64,000 nt of DNA, taken from Burkholderia sp. Bp8992. Lineage in GTDB: Bacteria > Pseudomonadota > Gammaproteobacteria > Burkholderiales > Burkholderiaceae. The notes below the pieces were generated by a model. It searched no databases. It worked only from the letters and a program-made list of their open reading frames with translations, and was not told where the DNA came from. The stretch spans positions 372,001 through 436,000 of the forward strand of contig NZ_QTQI01000001.1 in the NCBI RefSeq assembly GCF_003853705.1, given 5' to 3'. Position numbers and translations under genes: made by a program. Below, in pieces: positions 16,512-24,806 of this stretch. Position 1 is the first letter of the stretch. Every line of letters begins with the position of its first letter.

Positions 16512-18071
16512 ATGAACCTGAACGCCCTGTTTTCCCGTTTCTCGATCCGTACGCGGATCTTCTCCACGCTCGGTCTCGTCGCCGTGCTGCTCGTCGTGTC
16601 GGGGCTGATCGGCCTCGCCGGCATGCAGAGCTCGAACCGCGCGCTCGACGAGGCTTACACGCAGCAACTGGCTGCGAAGACCGCGCTGTCCGCGGCGAGC
16701 CTGAACCTGACGATCGTGCGCACGACGCTCGATCGCGCACTGCTGCATCCGGAAGCGCCGGAAGTGCCGGAACTCGTCAAGAAGGCCGAGAACTATCTCG
16801 CGAAGGCCGACGCGGCCTGGCGCAACTATGCGGCGATGCCGCACGACGGCGACGAAGGCCCGCTTGCGAGCCGCCTCGATGCCGCACGCCAGGCGCTGAT
16901 CGGGCAGGCGCTGAAGCCGATGATCGATGCGATCCGAGAAGGCCGGCGCGACGAAGCCGACCGGCTGCTGATGACGGTCGCGCCGCCGCTGTCGGTTGCG
17001 CTCACGCAAGCGACCGATGCGCTCGACGCGTACCAGGTCGCGCGCGGCAAGGATGTCTACGACACCGCGCAGACCTATTACGGCTGGATGCGCATGGGCG
17101 CGATCGCGGGCATCGCGTTCGGCCTGGCCGCGTGCCTGGGTTGCGCGATCGGCCTGCATTTCGCGATCACGCAGCCGGTGAACCGGCTGCTGTCGCATTT
17201 CCGCCGCCTGTCGGACGGCGACCTGACGTCGGAAGTGCGCTGGTCGTCACGCGACGAGATGGCCGAGCTGGTGAAGGGCGTGACGGGCATGCAGCGCAGT
17301 CTCGCGGATACGGTGCGCCAGGTCAGCCAGGGTTCTGAAGCGATCTCGACGGCGACGCACCAGATCGCGGCCGGCAATACCGACCTGTCGCAGCGCACCG
17401 AGGAGCAGGCATCGGCGCTGCAGGAGACGGCTGCGAGCATGGAGCAGCTGACGGCGACCGTGAAGCAGAACGCCGACAACGCGCTCGAGGCGCAGGCTTG
17501 CGCGGACAGCGCGAGCGAGATCGCGACGCGCGGCGCGACGGTGGTCGGCGAGGTGATCGGCACGATGAACGAGATCGACCAGAGTTCGCAGAAGGTTGCC
17601 GACATCATCGGCACGATCGAGGGCATCGCGTTCCAGACCAACATCCTCGCGCTGAATGCGGCGGTCGAAGCCGCGCGCGCAGGCGAGCAGGGCCGCGGCT
17701 TCGCGGTGGTCGCCGGCGAGGTGCGCACGCTCGCGCAGCGCTCGGCATCGGCCGCGAAGGAAATCCGCACGCTGATCGGCGAATCGGTCGAACGTGTCGC
17801 GACGGGCTCGCGGCTCGTCAGTACGGCCGGCGCGACGATGCAGGACATCCAGCAGGCGATCGGGCGCGTGACGGGCATCATGACCGAGATCGCCGCCGCA
17901 TCGAGCGAGCAGCGCGACGGGATCGAACAGGTGAACCGCGCGGTGTCGCAGATGGATCAGGTGTCGCAGCAGAACGCGGCGCTGGTCGAGCAGGCGGCGG
18001 CCGCGGCTGCGTCGCTCGAGGAGCAGGCGGATGGGTTGCGTCGCGCGGTGGGGGCGTTTCGGGTGGCTTGA
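16512..18071 (+). CDS. Methyl-accepting chemotaxis protein
   Basis: A 519-residue chemoreceptor. Membrane segments are at about 13-33 and 192-214, flanking a periplasmic four-helix-bundle (Tar-like) sensor domain of ~160 residues. A HAMP domain (TQPVNRLLSHFRRLSDGDL) follows, then the cytoplasmic signalling coiled coil with the conserved hairpin tip EGIAFQTNILALNAAVEAARA. The C-terminus lacks the NWETF-type CheR tether. The chosen ATG has no obvious Shine-Dalgarno sequence; an upstream in-frame GTG at 16464 is less likely. The ligand is unknown. A FliA-type promoter and a terminator-like hairpin lie upstream, and a bidirectional terminator follows. Confidence 0.92.
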   Translation: MNLNALFSRFSIRTRIFSTLGLVAVLLVVSGLIGLAGMQSSNRALDEAYTQQLAAKTALSAASLNLTIVRTTLDRALLHPEAPEVPELVKKAENYLAKADAAWRNYAAMPHDGDEGPLASRLDAARQALIGQALKPMIDAIREGRRDEADRLLMTVAPPLSVALTQATDALDAYQVARGKDVYDTAQTYYGWMRMGAIAGIAFGLAACLGCAIGLHFAITQPVNRLLSHFRRLSDGDLTSEVRWSSRDEMAELVKGVTGMQRSLADTVRQVSQGSEAISTATHQIAAGNTDLSQRTEEQASALQETAASMEQLTATVKQNADNALEAQACADSASEIATRGATVVGEVIGTMNEIDQSSQKVADIIGTIEGIAFQTNILALNAAVEAARAGEQGRGFAVVAGEVRTLAQRSASAAKEIRTLIGESVERVATGSRLVSTAGATMQDIQQAIGRVTGIMTEIAAASSEQRDGIEQVNRAVSQMDQVSQQNAALVEQAAAAAASLEEQADGLRRAVGAFRVA

Positions 18072-18170
18072 GCGGGCTCGAGGTGAGTCGCCGGGGATTT
18101 GTCGGCTGAGGCGACCTGTTTTTGCGGGCTGGTCGAACTCGTGTCGTTGATCCGATCGAGCAGTCTGTTG

Positions 18171-18204
18171 ATAAATAAAGCCCCGGTAGCGGGGCTTTAT
18201 TTAT
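18171..18204. terminator. Bidirectional intrinsic terminator
   Basis: Perfect 15-bp arms around GTAG: an A/T-rich outer part (ATAAATAAAG) and a CCCCG/CGGGG core. It serves the chemoreceptor gene on the plus strand and the small-protein genes on the minus strand, and it contains the stop codon of the minus-strand gene ending at 18197. Confidence 0.9.
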
Positions 18205-18664
18205 TGCAAATCAAAGTCTTATAGTGCAGCCTCGAAAACAAAGGCAATCTGGCGCGAAGCCAGTCCCACTTGGATGGTGGGATTTTCAGATGTTTCGTGT
18301 AATTCGATTCATCGGTCAAGTCGATGTAGCGAACCAGGTTGCCCTCGTAACTCAGGGGCGGGTGGAGGTGCTTTCCATGATGCCAGTTGACCGAGAAGTA
18401 TCGTCTCGCGAGAAGCTCCCCTTTTTCACTGAAAACCCGTAGCTCTATATTATCGTTCGTCGCGTCTTGGTCATTCCCACCGGTGCCGCACATCTTGAAC
18501 CGGTACGGAACGCCATTCATGTTTTTTACGCCGCCGTCCATGGTTTCTGGACGATCATAGAAATCGCATCGCCCATAGTCGGGGCGATTGAAATTAATGG
18601 CCAGGCCTAAGCTTATAAAAATAATAATAGCTGGGCCGATGTATCCGATGACCATGCATTTCAT
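18197..18664 (-). CDS. Small membrane-anchored protein, putative immunity protein (paralogue 2)
   Basis: A 155-residue protein of no recognised family. One N-terminal hydrophobic segment (about 5-25) is followed by a periplasmic-type domain. It is clearly paralogous to the neighbour at 18757-19161. Both have NRPxYGRCDFY, a GG.KN segment, FK[LM]CG, VF...G[EK]LLARRYFS and the near-terminal IPP[ST]KWDWLRAR[LI]PLF, with paired cysteines. Codon use is AT-rich, unlike the surrounding genes. Gene order behind a DUF6402-like gene suggests an immunity role; that is inference. No good ribosome site is visible. The stop codon lies inside the terminator hairpin. Confidence 0.75.
   Translation of the reverse strand: MKCMVIGYIGPAIIIFISLGLAINFNRPDYGRCDFYDRPETMDGGVKNMNGVPYRFKMCGTGGNDQDATNDNIELRVFSEKGELLARRYFSVNWHHGKHLHPPLSYEGNLVRYIDLTDESNYTKHLKIPPSKWDWLRARLPLFSRLHYKTLICNK
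18248..18268 (-). repeat. 21-nt exact repeat, copy 1
   Basis: Identical over 21 bases to 18772-18792. It encodes the WDWLRAR part of both paralogous small proteins, is GC-rich within AT-rich genes, and contains a small inverted repeat CTGGC-GCGAA-GCCAG. Confidence 0.8.
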
Positions 18665-18756
18665 ATATTTAAGAATTTAAGGTGATTTGGTTGGTTAAAT
18701 TTCCCTGAATACTGGTTGATGCCGCCGGCTATTTTCGATGTCATTGGATTGTGCGT

Positions 18757-19161
18757 TTAAAATAGGGGGATTCTGGCGCGAAGCCAGTCCCATTTCGTTG
18801 GGGGAATCGAGATCGACATCATTGGCTCACTGCTCGAATTGTCGTAATAAATGATTGAATCCATGGTGTCGGCCAAATCTCGCTCGGATGCTGAGTTTAT
18901 GTAGTAAGAAAAATACCGCCGGGCGAGTAATTTTCCTGCAGAATCAAAAACCTGAATTTCGATTTCGGTTCCTTTTGTGATGTCTGCTCCGCACAACTTA
19001 AAAAAATATGTCGTGTCACGTATGTTTTTACTCCCTCCATTTAATTTTTTAGTGTAAAAATCACAGCGACCATAGCTTGGTCGGTTTAGATGGAATAATA
19101 ATCCGGCTCCAAGGTACACGACAAAGGCTAGGCTAATGTATCTGATGATTCGAGTCTGCAT
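18757..19161 (-). CDS. Small membrane-anchored protein, putative immunity protein (paralogue 1)
   Basis: A 134-residue protein with a hydrophobic segment at about 7-26 and a C-terminal domain ending exactly at the shared motif WDWLRARIPLF. It is the paralogue of the 155-residue protein downstream, about 35-40% identical by eye, with the two cysteines of YGRCDFY and LCG kept in both. Its ATG lies 34 bp inside the 3' end of the DUF6402-like gene, so the two are translationally linked. A membrane-anchored partner encoded directly after a putative toxin, followed by a diverged second copy, is typical of immunity genes; no such function is proven here. Confidence 0.75.
   Translation of the reverse strand: MQTRIIRYISLAFVVYLGAGLLFHLNRPSYGRCDFYTKKLNGGSKNIRDTTYFFKLCGADITKGTEIEIQVFDSAGKLLARRYFSYYINSASERDLADTMDSIIYYDNSSSEPMMSISIPPTKWDWLRARIPLF
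18772..18792 (-). repeat. 21-nt exact repeat, copy 2
   Basis: Second copy of the 21-base identity at 18248-18268, encoding WDWLRAR in the 134-residue protein. Confidence 0.8.
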
Positions 19162-20384
19162 ATCTCGCCAAGTTTGAATTCGATTGGTTTTTCTAGCTTC
19201 AGATAGACTGGCTTGGAATATACCATGAGGTCTCTACCCCGATGATGTTTTTCGCGCCAGCGACTGTAGTCTGCGTTATAAATTGGAAAATAAACATCTG
19301 ATTTATTGAATTTTCCAAACAGACTTCTTCGTGTGTCAACTGGCTTGTTGATGCTCTTGACGAAAATATCTATATCCGAGCTGCTCTTTGGGGTGCTGGA
19401 TCTTGAAAGCAGCGAGCCCGGAGCAACAATAACGCCGTGCTTGTTCCAGTGCCCCAGATATTGTTCTTCATTGAATGAGTAATTGTCTTTTACGTAGGCG
19501 TAGATGTGTGTAACTTTTGCGATTGTATCGATGCAGTAGAAATTGCTTGTTTTATCGTATCTAAAATATTTTTCGCCAGATATTTCGACATTTCCTATGG
19601 CAACGTAAATGTTGAAATTTGCTAACGCTCCTGTAAGATCAGTGGGGGTTAAGTTTTCCAGGGTGTCCCAGTCGCTTATTGGGATGTATTGAAACTGCCA
19701 GTTTATATGAAATTGGAGGATGTTGTTTTCAAGTTGGCTGGTATTGAAATTAAGATTTGCTCCTCTTTTTTCCAGAAATTGGTTTCTGATTCGATTAAGA
19801 ATCTTCTTTTTTGCCAGATCAGTCGCGGCTTCCCGGTAGATGTCACGGGTGATAAGTTTTTCGAATTTTCTTTTTACGCTTCCGAACTGCAATGCCCAGT
19901 CCAGAGTGACGTCGTTAAGACTGATCGGTTGAACCGATATCGGATCATTGTTGTAGGTATGCGCAGAGCCCGCAAACCAGATTCGCGCAAGTTTGGCTGA
20001 AACCTTCCAGCCTAAATTGTCCATCGCAATGGGTACGTCCTGAAGATCGAAAGGTGGCGGGTTTTCGCAAACCTCCGATTCCGCTTGCCTTGGCGATTCT
20101 TTGGTTACTGCAAGGTCGGCCTGCGGCAGCGGTTGAGGTGCTGAACGGATGGTTTCCGGAGCAGACGGCGGCTTGGAAATCGGTTTGGGCGGCGGTGGCG
20201 GCGGCTTTTCCCCTGGTGCAAGCCTGTCGATCGATACGCTTCTTTGAGTATCAAGCGGGATGCATCCTTGGGAGCCCTTGTATTCCTTCAACTCCGATGC
20301 GAACACCCCTTTCTTCGGCTTGTAGTAAGGCACCTTTTTTACGTCGACCATCGGCTGTCCCGTTTGCTGCGAATAGCCAGGCAT
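19128..20384 (-). CDS. DUF6402-like protein, putative type VI-associated toxin/effector
   Basis: A 418-residue protein if started at ATG 20384; an in-frame TTG at 20402 would add six residues and neither has a ribosome site. Residues ~50-95 form a proline-rich linker with six consecutive prolines. Residues ~115-415 resemble the DUF6402 family, with FDLQDVPIAMDNLGWKVSA, LGHWNKHGVI and a C-terminal RGRDLMVYSKPVYLKLEKP. From memory these proteins often occur beside VgrG or PAAR genes, but none is present here. There is no signal peptide. The gene is AT-rich against a GC-rich genome, which indicates horizontal transfer. Two paralogous membrane proteins follow directly. The toxin role is inferred from context only. 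Confidence 0.6.
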   Translation of the reverse strand: MPGYSQQTGQPMVDVKKVPYYKPKKGVFASELKEYKGSQGCIPLDTQRSVSIDRLAPGEKPPPPPPKPISKPPSAPETIRSAPQPLPQADLAVTKESPRQAESEVCENPPPFDLQDVPIAMDNLGWKVSAKLARIWFAGSAHTYNNDPISVQPISLNDVTLDWALQFGSVKRKFEKLITRDIYREAATDLAKKKILNRIRNQFLEKRGANLNFNTSQLENNILQFHINWQFQYIPISDWDTLENLTPTDLTGALANFNIYVAIGNVEISGEKYFRYDKTSNFYCIDTIAKVTHIYAYVKDNYSFNEEQYLGHWNKHGVIVAPGSLLSRSSTPKSSSDIDIFVKSINKPVDTRRSLFGKFNKSDVYFPIYNADYSRWREKHHRGRDLMVYSKPVYLKLEKPIEFKLGEICRLESSDTLA

Positions 20385-20541
20385 CGTAAAAGCCGGCTGC
20401 AAGCGGACAAACCATCAGGTGTTGCCGAAATTCGGCGAAGCGTGAGCGGACAAGGGCCCGGGGCAGATCGAAATGTTCCCGATTGTGTCGACGATCATGA
20501 TGTCGCAGATCGTCCCGGCCCGGGCGGGCCGTTCCGCCGCG

Positions 20542-22209
20542 TCAAACCGCCGCGAGTTGCCCGGCCGCGCGCGACGACGCGACGATCAGCAGCTTCATCG
20601 TCGCGCGCGTCGCGCCGACGAACAGCTTGCGTGCCGCGCGCGCATCGAGCGTGTCGAAATCGACCTCGGTGAGAATCACGCACGGCGCCGACTGGCCCTT
20701 GAAGCGGTAGATCGAATCGAGCAGCACGTCGCCTTCGCGGTATTCGGGGTTGCCGAACAGGTCGTACTTGCCGGTGAAACTCTTGATCCGGTGCGGGCCG
20801 AGCTGGTCGAGCGGCGCTAGCACCGAACCTTCGCGGCCGCGATACGACAGCACCGCGATGTCCTGCTTGCGGAAGCCGAGCGACAGCGCCTGCGTGACCG
20901 CGCGCTTGGTCGCGTCGATACAGGCTTCCGACAATGCATCCGCCGACGCGCCTTCCTCCCCGTATGCCGATACCGACGGCTCCGAACCGTCGAACGGGCT
21001 GCCCGAGCGCAGTTCGGCCGCAAGCGGCTCGACCCGGCCGACGACGTCGCGCACGAATTCGAGCAGGTCGCGCGGGCTGCGGTAGTTCGTCAGCGCCTTC
21101 AGCGTGACCCAGCCTGGCAGGGCGACGGGTTCGCGCATGTACAGGTTCTGCAGCGGATCTTCCAGCCACCACCATGCGCCGTCCGGCGCCAGCAAACGCT
21201 CCAGCGCGGCCGCCCACGGTGCGTGGAAATCCTGTCCTTCATCGACGACCAGCACGTCGAAGCGCCAGCGCTCGGGAATCGGCGCTTGCGCGAAACGCGC
21301 CTCGAGCCGCTCGAATTCGCCGGGCACCTGGAAGTCGGGCGTATAGCCGCCGTCGCGCGCGACCCAGTCGCACAGCTGGTGGTAGTTCGCGATCTTCGCG
21401 CCGGGCGGCGCGATGCGCGCGATGTAGTCGGCGAGCGGCCGGTTGAAGCACACGTACAGTACGCGCTTGCCGGCCGCGACGGCGTCGCGCATCGCCTGCA
21501 CCGCGAGCTGCGTCTTGCCCGAGCCGGCCGTGCCGGTGACACGCAGCCGGAACGGTGCGAATTCGAGCTGGCGCGCCCACGCGGCGAGCCCGCCCGACAG
21601 CCGCGTGACGAGCGTGCCCGCTTGCCCGACGAGCGCGCTCGTGTCGGGCGTGAGCGCGAGCTCGTCCGCAAGGAAGTGGTGGAGCTTCGGCGCGTTCGGC
21701 AGGTGTTCGTCGTCTTCGGGCAGGATCTGCCGGATCACCTGGGCGAGCTGCGCCTTGCGCGACGCGTCGACGATGTGGTCGGCCGCGACACCCGCGATCG
21801 ACGCGTCGCGGATCGAGTAGTCGGGGCAGTACAGCAGCGCCTCGACGCCGTAGACGCCCGCGCCGAGCGCGGCCGTCAGGCGCCGGTGCAGCGTTTCCTG
21901 CGTACGCGCGAGCTGGATCGGGACATTGCGCTCCTTCTGCAGGTAGACCTTCACGAGCCCCTTCGGCGTTTCGCGCAGGAAGCCGGCTTTCTGCTCGATC
22001 AGCAGCACGCGGCCGGCCGGGCTCACGACGACGAACGCCGCTTCGCCGAATACCGAAAACGCCTGGTCGGCGCGTGTCCAGTGGACGCCGTGATACACGG
22101 TGTAGCTGTCGGGCAGCGCGTGTTCGAGCGCGGCAAGCGTTTCGCGCTCGCGTTCGGCTGCGCCGGTCGCGGCGAGGCTTTTCCAGTCGTCGGGGATGAG
22201 GCGGGCCAT
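20542..22209 (-). CDS. NERD domain-containing superfamily 1 helicase
   Basis: A 555-residue protein started at ATG 22209 (an upstream ATG at 22299 adds an unlike, basic stretch). An N-terminal NERD nuclease-related domain, with VLLIEQKAGF around residues 69-78, precedes a UvrD/Rep-type helicase. The helicase has Walker A GTAGSGKT (226-233), Walker B DEGQDF (323-328), a motif III-like WWLEDPLQNLY, and C-terminal YRFKGQSAPCVIL and GATRATM motifs. It is shorter than UvrD. Related proteins are thought to process nucleic acid ends, and some sit in phage-defence loci, but nothing here proves that. The gene is monocistronic and flanks the AT-rich islet. Confidence 0.82.
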   Translation of the reverse strand: MARLIPDDWKSLAATGAAERERETLAALEHALPDSYTVYHGVHWTRADQAFSVFGEAAFVVVSPAGRVLLIEQKAGFLRETPKGLVKVYLQKERNVPIQLARTQETLHRRLTAALGAGVYGVEALLYCPDYSIRDASIAGVAADHIVDASRKAQLAQVIRQILPEDDEHLPNAPKLHHFLADELALTPDTSALVGQAGTLVTRLSGGLAAWARQLEFAPFRLRVTGTAGSGKTQLAVQAMRDAVAAGKRVLYVCFNRPLADYIARIAPPGAKIANYHQLCDWVARDGGYTPDFQVPGEFERLEARFAQAPIPERWRFDVLVVDEGQDFHAPWAAALERLLAPDGAWWWLEDPLQNLYMREPVALPGWVTLKALTNYRSPRDLLEFVRDVVGRVEPLAAELRSGSPFDGSEPSVSAYGEEGASADALSEACIDATKRAVTQALSLGFRKQDIAVLSYRGREGSVLAPLDQLGPHRIKSFTGKYDLFGNPEYREGDVLLDSIYRFKGQSAPCVILTEVDFDTLDARAARKLFVGATRATMKLLIVASSRAAGQLAAV

Positions 22210-22332
22210 GGAGTCGGGCGGCAAGTGCCGGCGTGGGCGTGAACAGGTGCGGCTATTGTACTGAGGAACCTGTTCGTGCCCGCGGCGCCGCGCGTGCATC
22301 GGCCGCTCGACGGGCGGCCGGCCCGGCGGACG

Positions 22333-23187
22333 TTATCCGCGTGCGAGCCGTTTCGCGAGATCGGCGCTGAGGATCGCCATGCGCGCGGGTTTTTCGTAGC
22401 AGACGACGTCGAACGCGCGGATCACCTCGCTGATGTCGGCCTCGCTCGCGCGGCCGGTGAGCAGGTCGCCCGTCAGCACGAAGATCGGCGCGCCCGGGTT
22501 GTCGGACGTGCGCACGGCCTTGATCGCGGTGGCGGCCGTGCTGTCGTCGAACAGCCATTCGGTCAGCACGGCGTCGAAGGCCTGGCCCTGCAGCGCGTCG
22601 ACGAACGGCGCGAGGCCGTCGAACGCGGCCGTCGCGAAACCCTGCCGTTCGAGGTAGCGGCACAGCTCGGTTGCGCTCACGCGATCGGGGTCGATCACCG
22701 CGACGACGAGCTTGTCGCTCTCGGCGCGGCGCGGATAGATTTCGATCTTGTGTACGTCGTACGCATTCTGATACAGCACGCCGGTGTGGCGCAGCACGCG
22801 CCAGCGGCCGTTCTGTTCGTACGCGACGAACTCGGGGCGGGCGCCGGCCTCGAGCGGCGCGCCGATCCATGCGGTGCACGGAATCTCGGCGACGCCCGCA
22901 TAAAGTACGGCCTCCTGCGAACAGGCACCGACCATGCCGGGGTCGAGCGTTTGCGCGCCGAACAGCTGTGCGGCGGGTTCGCCGTACGCTTCGGCGACTT
23001 TCTTGATCTGCGCGAGCGTCCAGGGACTGCTGCCGCGCAGCTTGCGATGGCCTTGCGAGAAACTCAGGTCGAGGATGCGGCACAGCTCGGTAGTCTGCTG
23101 GCGCTTGCCGATACCATTGCGGGTCATCAGCTCGCGCACGCGCTCGGCGACCGCGAGGGAATCCGTGGTGATTGCTTCAGTGGTCAT
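22333..23187 (-). CDS. BetR-type helix-turn-helix protein with C-terminal receiver-like domain
   Basis: A 284-residue regulator. Residues ~12-130 match the BetR domain (VRELMTRNGIGKRQQTTELCRILDLSFSQGHRKLRG, then the motif WTLAQIKKVAEAYGE). The C-terminal ~120 residues look like a response-regulator receiver (VVAVIDPDRVSATELCRYLERQGF, FDAVLTEWLFDD, IFVLTGD, YEKP). The usual phospho-acceptor position appears as Thr-Glu-Trp rather than a clear Asp, so phosphorylation is uncertain. ATG 23187 is preferred over an upstream start at 23280. The divergent FAD oxidoreductase gene, 224 bp away, is a possible target. Confidence 0.75.
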   Translation of the reverse strand: MTTEAITTDSLAVAERVRELMTRNGIGKRQQTTELCRILDLSFSQGHRKLRGSSPWTLAQIKKVAEAYGEPAAQLFGAQTLDPGMVGACSQEAVLYAGVAEIPCTAWIGAPLEAGARPEFVAYEQNGRWRVLRHTGVLYQNAYDVHKIEIYPRRAESDKLVVAVIDPDRVSATELCRYLERQGFATAAFDGLAPFVDALQGQAFDAVLTEWLFDDSTAATAIKAVRTSDNPGAPIFVLTGDLLTGRASEADISEVIRAFDVVCYEKPARMAILSADLAKRLARG

Positions 23188-23411
23188 GCTACGGGAACGG
23201 ATCGTGACGTTCAGAACGATGCCTTGCGGCAATCTCGACGGACAGTCTTCATGACGTCCAGGGGCGAGCCGACCGGCCACGCGCGGAAAAGATAACTTTA
23301 CCGCAAAATGGTCGTCATTCAGTGTCGCGTAAGGTGCGTTTGTGTGAAAGGTGTGTCACGACGTTACCGCCGCGTACGCATCTCGTAGGGATTAACGCCT
23401 GACAGGAAACA

Positions 23412-24746
23412 ATGACGACAACCTATCCGCTGCACGATACCCTGACCCGCGCCGAAACGGCGTTTCCGGCCGAAGCCGATGTCGTGATCGCCGGCGCCGG
23501 CATCATGGGCTGCGCGGCCGCCTACTACCTGGGCCTGCGCGGGCTGAAGGCCGTCGTGCTCGACAAGTCGCGCATCGCCGGACAGCAGTCGACACGCGCG
23601 TGGGGCTTCGTGCGGCAGCAGGGCCGCGAGTCGGCCGAGGTGCCGCTGATGATGGCCGGCATGCGGATCTGGGAGGGGTTAGAGGAAACCCTCGGTTTCG
23701 ATCTCGAATGGCGGCAGGGCGGCTGTCTCTATATTGCGGACAACGAAGCGGACTGGTCGTCGTTCAATGCGTGGCTCGCCGTTGCGCGCGAGCACGGGCT
23801 CGACACGCGCACGCTGACACGCGCGCAGATCGACGAACGCGTCGGCGGCCTTTCGCCGCAGGCGCGCACGCTCGGCGGGTTGTTCACCGCGACCGACGGG
23901 CAGGCCGAGCCGCGTCGGGTGGCCGCCGCGTTCGCGGCACGCGCCGCCGAGGGCGGTGCGCGTTTCTTCGAAGGCTGCGGCGTGACGGCGATCGAAACGG
24001 CCGGCGGCGCGGTCGTCGGCGTCGCGACCGAGCGCGGCACGATCCGCACGCGGCGCGTGATCTGTGCGGCCGGTGCGACCAGTTTCCGGCTGCTCGACGG
24101 TGTTGGCATCCGGCTGCCGCAACAGGCCGTGCGCGGCACCTGCATGCGCACCAATGTGGTGCCGCTGATGTCGGCGTCGACGGTGTGGGGGCATGGCCTC
24201 GGCATCCGGCAGCGCAAGAACGGCGCGATCAATCTCGCCGACGACATGCAGGTTGACGTCGACCTGACGCTCGGCCATCTGCGTGGGTTGAGTCTCTTCT
24301 GGCCGGAGTTCTGGTCGCAGCGCGACAAATTCCGGCTGCACGTGAATGCGGCGGCGTGGCGCGATGTGCTCGCACGCATCAACGGCGCGGCGGGCCCGAT
24401 CGAGCCGCGCGATCCTCAGCCGCAGCCGAATCGCGCGCACGCGCCGCGTGCGCTCGCGAAGCTCAAGGCGATCTTCCCGGCGTTGAAGGACGCGCAGATC
24501 GTCGAGGCGTGGGCCGGCCTGATCGATGTGCTGCCCGACGGCATTCCGGTGATCGATGCGCCGGGCACGCCTTCGGGCCTCGCGATCGCGACGGGGTTCT
24601 GCGGCCACGGTTTCGCGATGGGGCCGATCGTCGGCCGGCTGCTCGCCGAATGGATCGACACGGGCGCGCCGTCGCTCGACCTGTCGGCGTTTCGTGCGCA
24701 GCGCTTCGCCGACGGGACGATGGTGCGGCCGCGCAGCATGCTGTGA
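23412..24746 (+). CDS. FAD-dependent oxidoreductase (DAO family)
   Basis: A 444-residue flavoenzyme of the D-amino-acid oxidase / glycine-sarcosine oxidase superfamily. The FAD-binding motif GAGIMG is at residues 27-32 with a C-terminal GFCGHGFAMGP flavin contact, and STRAWGFVRQQGR is a substrate-domain motif. It starts at ATG 23412 with AGGAAA upstream. It would oxidise an amino acid or secondary amine, passing electrons to oxygen or a quinone. The substrate is not identifiable. It faces the BetR-type regulator gene, and the potassium channel gene follows after 60 bp. Confidence 0.85.
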   Translation: MTTTYPLHDTLTRAETAFPAEADVVIAGAGIMGCAAAYYLGLRGLKAVVLDKSRIAGQQSTRAWGFVRQQGRESAEVPLMMAGMRIWEGLEETLGFDLEWRQGGCLYIADNEADWSSFNAWLAVAREHGLDTRTLTRAQIDERVGGLSPQARTLGGLFTATDGQAEPRRVAAAFAARAAEGGARFFEGCGVTAIETAGGAVVGVATERGTIRTRRVICAAGATSFRLLDGVGIRLPQQAVRGTCMRTNVVPLMSASTVWGHGLGIRQRKNGAINLADDMQVDVDLTLGHLRGLSLFWPEFWSQRDKFRLHVNAAAWRDVLARINGAAGPIEPRDPQPQPNRAHAPRALAKLKAIFPALKDAQIVEAWAGLIDVLPDGIPVIDAPGTPSGLAIATGFCGHGFAMGPIVGRLLAEWIDTGAPSLDLSAFRAQRFADGTMVRPRSML

Positions 24747-24806
24747 CGGCCGGGCGCGCGCGTTCCCGTCGTAGAATCGAGCCCGCATTCCTCAGGAGAC
24801 TTCCCG

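Noticed and set aside
18571-18700. AT-rich stretch as a possible replication or transfer origin
   Set aside because: No iterons, DnaA boxes or nick-site motifs were found; the low GC belongs to the islet as a whole.
22333-23187. Two-component response regulator with a partner kinase
   Set aside because: No histidine kinase gene is nearby and the phospho-acceptor aspartate is not clear.
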